NCBI RefSeq assembly: GCF_958295425.1
Contig: NC_081153.1
Location: 15,839,001-15,903,000 of the forward strand
Direction of reading: 5' to 3'
Source: Solea solea
Lineage: Eukaryota > Chordata > Actinopteri > Pleuronectiformes > Soleidae
Length of the DNA stretch: 64,000 bases
A model generated the notes under the pieces. It was not told the DNA's origin. It saw nothing but the letters and a program-made list of their open reading frames with translations, and searched no databases. A program made the position numbers and the translations under genes. Below, piece after piece: positions 51,391 to 64,000 of the stretch; within the stretch, counting starts at the first letter, position 1; the number at the start of each line of letters is the position of its first letter.

Positions 51391-53510
51391 AATGTCACCT
51401 CCCAATTACAAAATGATCGCTATACTGTTACCCATGCTGTTACTGAGCAGTCGTTTTAGAATGGTTTGGGTTTTAAGCGTCAGACGACTGAGCGGCTTCA
51501 CGTGCACATGGATAGTTTGGCATTAGAGAATCAGAGAACGGTCCGATTATACTAAATGATAAATATAGGTGATTGGGATCGACACATTAAAATCATCCAC
51601 ACGTCCTCGCTCTGTGCCAACACGTCAGCAGACGGTTTTGTGAGTTCTTTCACGTGTTTGGGATTATTTACATTATTGCCATAATGCAGAGACCATCGCC
51701 ACCTCTGTCAGATTCAGTGGCACCAGGTTTTGACGCATCCACCACGTGTCATTTTCTTCCCAAAAACAATGCTCTGTTTATACCAAATAAGACACAGTTG
51801 TGATATTTAAAACCTGGGTTGATAAAAAAAAAAAAATAATCAATCACAATTGTCCTTTATAACTGTAACTGCTGAACAGCTGGTACCAGACACAAGGGTA
51901 TTTCTCTTTCTATGACCTTATGGACAAACTGAATCCCCAAAGCTCGTTTCATTGACCCTGATAAGTGGTTCATGAGCAAGATTCAACATTTTAAATGTGC
52001 ACAACCAATTAGATCATATATTTGTGACACTGGTGTTGATAAATATGGTACGCAGTCACCCGACAGTGGCTTGTGTGCCACGCAGTGAAACAGATACAGT
52101 GAATCTTTATCCCGATCTATTTGTGCAGCATCACTCATTCCCTGCCCATCATTTCTGACCCATTGGTAATAAATGTGTCTCCCTCTGCATTGTTTAATTT
52201 CCATCCAAGTATGACAGGAACAAATTTAAAGACTGTCATAAGAGCAGCATTTAAGGGTTTGAGCATTAATGCGCTCTCTTGATTTCCAGCTCTTTACAAA
52301 TGTAAAGCTCACACGGCGGCGATGGATTTAGTTTTCAATGTTCTGAAAGACAGTGTTTCTTTTCTTAGGGGAGAATATGAAATATTTATATCCAGTATTG
52401 CAGTTAAATGTTCGTTTTTTTGAATGGAAAACAAAGGAAAAGCAATACTAGTGTTATGCAGAGAGAGTTAATAGTGCACTTTAATAAGGAACTGCAGGAT
52501 CCTCCGATAGTTTGCACGTAACAATGTGTAGTGAGTGAAAATAGTGAGAAGACCTCCTCCACTGTCTGTTTGCATCTTTTATCCACAGCGATTAGTTTCT
52601 TCTTCTTGACAATAGTCCCTGTGTACAATGATTAGGTCACAACAGCAATGCAGGCGTTTGTGCTTTCATTTACGCGTTTGGTTTTCAATTCCCACTCAGG
52701 TTCCTGCCCGTGAAATGAAAGAAAATGACAAAAAAGTCCAGAGACAGTGTCCTGTCGTTTGAATTAGGTTCACAAGAAGATATCCAAAGAACATTTGAAT
52801 TAAAAAACACAATAAATATGCTTATTACTGAGCATTATTGTCTATTGTGCAGCAGCAGTTAACACCTCACATCCAGAGAGTTCTGAGTCTGACTCTTTGC
52901 ATCATCATGGCTGGAAAAAATTATACATTTTTTTTGCATATTGGGCTATCAGTGAATGACTATTTTACTCCTGGAGATTGAGAAGTGTAAGGTTTTTTCT
53001 TCATAATTTTATTATTTTTGATGGTTGACAAAATGTTCTCAACCGTGCACATTAGGCAGAAGCAGGATTGACAATTAGATATGTTCCCCTAATTGATCAG
53101 TGCTAGTTTGATACTGTAGGAAGCCAGAGTATGTGGAGAGAACTGACATGCACAGTCCACCAGTTCATGTGGCTCCAGCCCTTCCTCCTCCTCCTCCTCC
53201 TCCTCCCTCCTCTGCTCTGAAGCTTTATAGTTAATGGAGCGATGGATTAGTCTGCCAATCATTTCTTAGCAAAAGTCTTCTTACTCGTTAAGAAGTCAGC
53301 TAAAAAAAAAGAAGAAGAAGCAAAAATACTGAAGATGGAAAGCATTTCATTCTGGGTGTTTTTGCTCATTGCTTTCCCGTCGGCCGACTCATCTCGTCTG
53401 TTAAAGGTCGGACGTCAAAAGAGATCAAGTGACGTAGGACGACGGCAACTCTAAATCGCAGAGAGAGAGACACACAAGCAGGTTGGAGAAAAAAATGACA
53501 GTGAATTGTC
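51391..53510. other. Intergenic space between the convergent 3' ends
   Basis: No exon, RNA gene or complete transposon recognised. Contains a (CCT)n tract near 53186-53210 and A/T-rich runs. Either gene's 3' untranslated region could extend into it. Confidence 0.4.
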
Positions 53511-54056
53511 GGTAAGTTTTTATTAAACCTTAAGTACAAACTGCAAAAGTAAAAAACTGTCAATATAACCAACATGAGACTCTCTTTCCAAGTGGAGGGA
53601 AAGGCCGAGATGCGGCACTAATAAATTAAGTCACCAGAGACCCCACTGTGAGCAAGTATTTCATACTGTAGAAAATGGAAGAAACAAAATCAAAAGACCT
53701 GACAAACAAAAGAATCCCATCAGAATAAAATATATTGTAAGGCCATAAAAACTTGACAACCACTTTTTATTGTTGAAAACACCCGACTTGGTATTTCATT
53801 AAATAGTCCTAAAACAGTTCAGTCTTCTGCGAGGGACGACAACCAACAAACTGGATTATAGGATTTTTCCTTGACAGTCACCACTGGCAAGCTCAGTGCA
53901 ACATGAGTAGCTACTACATTTTTTGTTGAATTTTCAGTAATGAAAATGTAAAAACCCATTTTTTTTATTTTTTTTTTATTATTTTTTTTTTTTAGTGAAC
54001 ACATCTTTTTTTCCCTTTTCTTTAAAAAAGTAAAGCTAAACAAACAAAACTAGGTT

Positions 54057-54075
54057 GGGGGGGGGGGGGGGGGGG
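54057..54075. repeat. Poly-G run
   Basis: About 19 consecutive G on the + strand, a possible G-quadruplex former and a place where assembly length may be unreliable. Confidence 0.8.
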
Positions 54076-54774
54076 CAGTCGTTGGCTACTCAACATCTTT
54101 CTTAGTGATATAAGCAGCACTTAAAATTTTTATACACGTTTACCAGAGCAACCCTGTAAGCATCAAACTCACACAGATGAAGAAAGGGGAAATGTAAGGC
54201 TTTTTCTTCATCAAGCGCACTCCTCTCCTCGGGAACTTCTCTCTCGCTCTCCTCTTTAGTCCTTCCCTCCTTTCTTTCTTCCTTAACCCCAGAAAAGGCT
54301 CAAGTATTTAAAGAAATTTACAGGATTATGTACAAAAAAAAAAAAGTTGATGTTGTGTTTGTGTTGGACTTTTTCCTCTCTCTCTTAAAAAACAAAAACA
54401 CTCAACAATAAATCTGAAAAGGGGAAACAAATGCAAAAGTCAAAAAAAACAAAAGGACAAGGAAAAAAAAAACAACAACCTTGAATTTGATATTTCACAT
54501 TTTACACACTTTGACTAGTGGCTCTACTTGAGATAACACGTCAACAAAAAAAAGAAACAACAATAATAATAATATAATATAATAATTAATGTTTACTGGT
54601 ACAGGTGAAACAAGAGGACTGGAAGAATGGAATGTTAACACGATTGCACATCTAGAAGCAGAGCAGCCTGAAAGCTTCTCTGCCCTGTGGGATTGGTGGA
54701 GTGTGAGGATTTTAATTCTGTGTTGTTATACAGTAATTATAACCAACAGCACCAATAAAAATGGATCTCCTTGC

Positions 54775-55671
54775 TAGGGCTGAACGATATATCGTTATCG
54801 TATCGCTATCGAGATATGAACATTCAAGATATTAATATCGAAAAAGCAACGATATAAACAATATAGATTTTCCCCCTCGCTCGCCCTGCATGTACAGCTC
54901 TGGCGGTCACAGTAAACTTCATTTTTACGATTGCACTTGAATGCACCACTACGGCCAGCCAACCACAAACCTTATTTCATGCTTGCTGTGGATCGACAGC
55001 TGAAGCTAACCAATGACAAACATAGGAGGGCGGGCGGTAGACGGAGACTGAGACGCGCACACACACACACGACATACACAGCGGGAAAGAAAATGACATG
55101 AGCGCGGAAGATAATGCGGCCGGTGGCGATTTTGTGCCAAAACATAAATCATCGTATTTTGGATTTAAAAAGGATGATGTCAACCAGAGCGAGGTGTTGT
55201 GCAGGTCGTGCTTAGCGAAAATTGCGACGAAGCAAGGTAGCACAACAAACATGTTTCACCACCTGAAACAACACCATCGCGTGCTGCACGAAGAGTGTAT
55301 TACAATGAGAGAAACACCGGGGACTTCTCAGTCATCCCAAAAGAAGCCCAAGCAAAGTGTGTTTACTGATGCGTTCCGTAGCGTTACACCGTATGAGTCG
55401 ACGTCTACCAGACAAAGGCGTTACAGACGCTATAACATACCACATTGCAAAAGACATGGTACCCGTGTACACAGTCTCACAGTGAGTTCTCATCAATAAA
55501 ACTACACTTTCCATCTGGAAAGTTTCCACAGTCTTTTGTATCATGATGTTTTTATTTTTCTGAAAAATGCTTGGTTTTCACCGAACCCGTAGTCATATCG
55601 TATCCTATCGATATCGAGATATCTGGCATGAATATCGAGATATGGAATTTTGTCCATATCGTTCAGCCCTA
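54775..55671 (+). mobile_element. Non-autonomous hAT transposon carrying a BED zinc finger fragment
   Basis: Ends are 16-bp perfect terminal inverted repeats, TAGGGCTGAACGATAT, and the element is flanked by an 8-bp target-site duplication CTCCTTGC (54767-54774 and 55672-55679), the signature of hAT transposition. ATCGAGATAT-type subterminal repeats occur at both ends. The interior keeps the start of a transposase gene but the catalytic and dimerisation parts are deleted (total 897 bp versus several kb for autonomous hATs). Inserted between the JARID2 stop and the dysbindin 3' end, opposite to JARID2 transcription. Confidence 0.93.
55098..55499 (+). pseudogene. Truncated hAT transposase fragment with BED-type zinc finger
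   Basis: 133-codon frame from ATG at 55098. Residues about 20-60 hold SSYFGFKKDD, VLCRSCLAKIATKQGSTTN and MFHHLKQHH, the Cys2-His2-like BED finger that binds transposon ends in hAT/ZBED proteins (C-x2-C then H-x3-H). After about residue 95 the downstream sequence resembles hAT transposase only in another reading frame (about 55415-55485), showing a frameshift. Shortly after that the rest of the enzyme is missing. It cannot encode an active transposase; a free BED-finger peptide is conceivable but unsupported. Confidence 0.8.
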
Positions 55672-56740
55672 CTCCTTGCTCAGTATCAGGCACAGTTTTC
55701 ACTTGCTCGCGAAGGAGGGATCCCTCCATTTAAACCAAGAAGTGAGGTGAGCGGTGACCCGTCACGGGGTCAAGCAGCTGCAGCTCTGCCCTCTCTCACA
55801 TCCACCAACGAAGAGAAACATCCACAGAAATGACAAAAAAAAACAAAAAACAACAACGTACACAGAAGACTTTTTTTTTTTGTTGCAAAAAAAAACGACA
55901 AAGCTAAAATTTTCAAAACAGAACTCGAAAAAACATATAACAATAAAACCAACATCTGTCTTTCAAGTTTTTACCTCGCGACACCAACACCCCTTATAAA
56001 AAAAAAAGCAGGAGCTGCATCATAGACGCCTAAAATCAAATCAATAAAAAGGAACTCCTCCTCCTCCTCCTCCTCCTCCAACAAGGACAGAGGGAAACTT
56101 TGGGTCACTACTTGATATCATTTTTATATCAGAAATCCAGGGAGGGGGGCGGGGAGAAAAAAAAGGCCACCTTTACATTTTGTTCGTCCCATGTTCACAG
56201 TTGGGTGATGCACGATGAGGAAGGGGGTGAGGGTTCAGTGTCATAAAGGGGGAGGAAAGAGTGATGCATTAAAGGGAGGGTGAAGATAAAAAGGTGGGAA
56301 AAGACCCATCAAGTCTTTGTTGTGACTGTTCTGAACTTAATGCTCATAATGCGAGGTGGGTGAGGTGGGTGAGGTGGGTGAGGTGGAGGGCGGGGGCTCT
56401 AAAAGTCATACAGAATAAAAACAAATTATTCTTTCACACTAGTGCAAAAAAGACAACTTGTTATCCTTTCTTTTTTTTTCCTTTTTCATATCAACAAGCT
56501 TGTCGTACTAAGGGGGGAGGTGATTTTTTTTGGGATGGAGGGACTGAGGATTTTCAAAGCTCAAAAACAAGCCATCTTAAATATCAGGCGGTGGAGGAAG
56601 GATTGACAGTGATCCTGCTTTATGTAGAAAAGAAAAACAAAAGAGAGTTGAGTGAGGTGTGTGTGTGTGTGTGGGGGGCGGTTGGAGCTGGACGCAGGGC
56701 ACAGCACACACAGGGCGGGCGATGCCCCGGGCGCCCGTCC

Positions 56741-64000
<7,260 letters not shown>

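Larger units (their letters stand above)
53511..56740 (-). other. Possible JARID2 3' untranslated region
   Basis: Downstream of the JARID2 stop on the minus strand; low-complexity A-, T- and G-runs, no coding exon. Minus-strand AATAAA signals are visible near 53764-53770 and 53516-53522, which would give a roughly 3-kb 3' untranslated region interrupted by the hAT element at 54775-55671. A shorter form is equally possible. Position and signals are the only evidence. Confidence 0.3.

Overview
The window is vertebrate DNA, almost certainly from a teleost fish. It holds two spliced genes with GT-AG introns, many CA/TG microsatellites, a teleost-type tRNA-derived SINE, hAT and Tc1-like DNA transposon remnants, and small inverted-repeat elements. 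The proteins of the two genes are clearly recognisable as dysbindin (DTNBP1) and JARID2. They sit tail to tail, as they do at the human 6p22.3 locus, so the synteny supports both calls. I could run no search, so calls rest on reading translations, splice sites and phases by eye.

Layout. 1-10548: gene-poor DNA with no exon I recognise; it holds a perfect 25-bp-arm hairpin. 10605-24568: about 14 kb of tandem array with a 38-bp unit. It is interrupted nine times by a conserved non-satellite module that carries an 85-bp class II tRNA-like sequence. A SINE with a clean 13-bp target-site duplication sits in the array's right edge (24581-24956), followed by decayed satellite and an antisense tRNA-Arg-like pseudogene. 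A ~53-60 bp direct repeat (10549-10601 and 25548-25607) brackets the whole array. 25608-29345: gene-poor, with a purine/pyrimidine-skewed, moderately CpG-containing stretch just before a candidate first exon. 29346-50937 (+): a short dysbindin gene, with candidate first exon 29346-29391, a 16-kb intron, and exons at 45592-45759, 49177-49320 and 50594-50937. Joined, these give one open frame of 233 residues. A phase-compatible alternative terminal exon lies at 45840-45919. 50938-56740: the convergent 3' ends of the two genes, with a hAT element at 54775-55671. 56741-64000 (-): twelve exons encoding the last ~708 residues of JARID2 (end of JmjN, ARID, JmjC, C5HC2 zinc finger). The gene continues beyond the right edge. 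A 200-N assembly gap lies in one of its introns.

Dysbindin is a BLOC-1 subunit acting in endosomal and lysosome-related organelle trafficking. JARID2 is a catalytically dead Jumonji protein that partners with PRC2 on chromatin. Nothing suggests the two act together; they are neighbours by conserved synteny. The most unusual parts are the satellite with its embedded tRNA-like modules, the apparently short N-terminally different dysbindin with an alternative C-terminal exon, a polyglutamine tract in JARID2, and a TG-repeat splice acceptor in JARID2.
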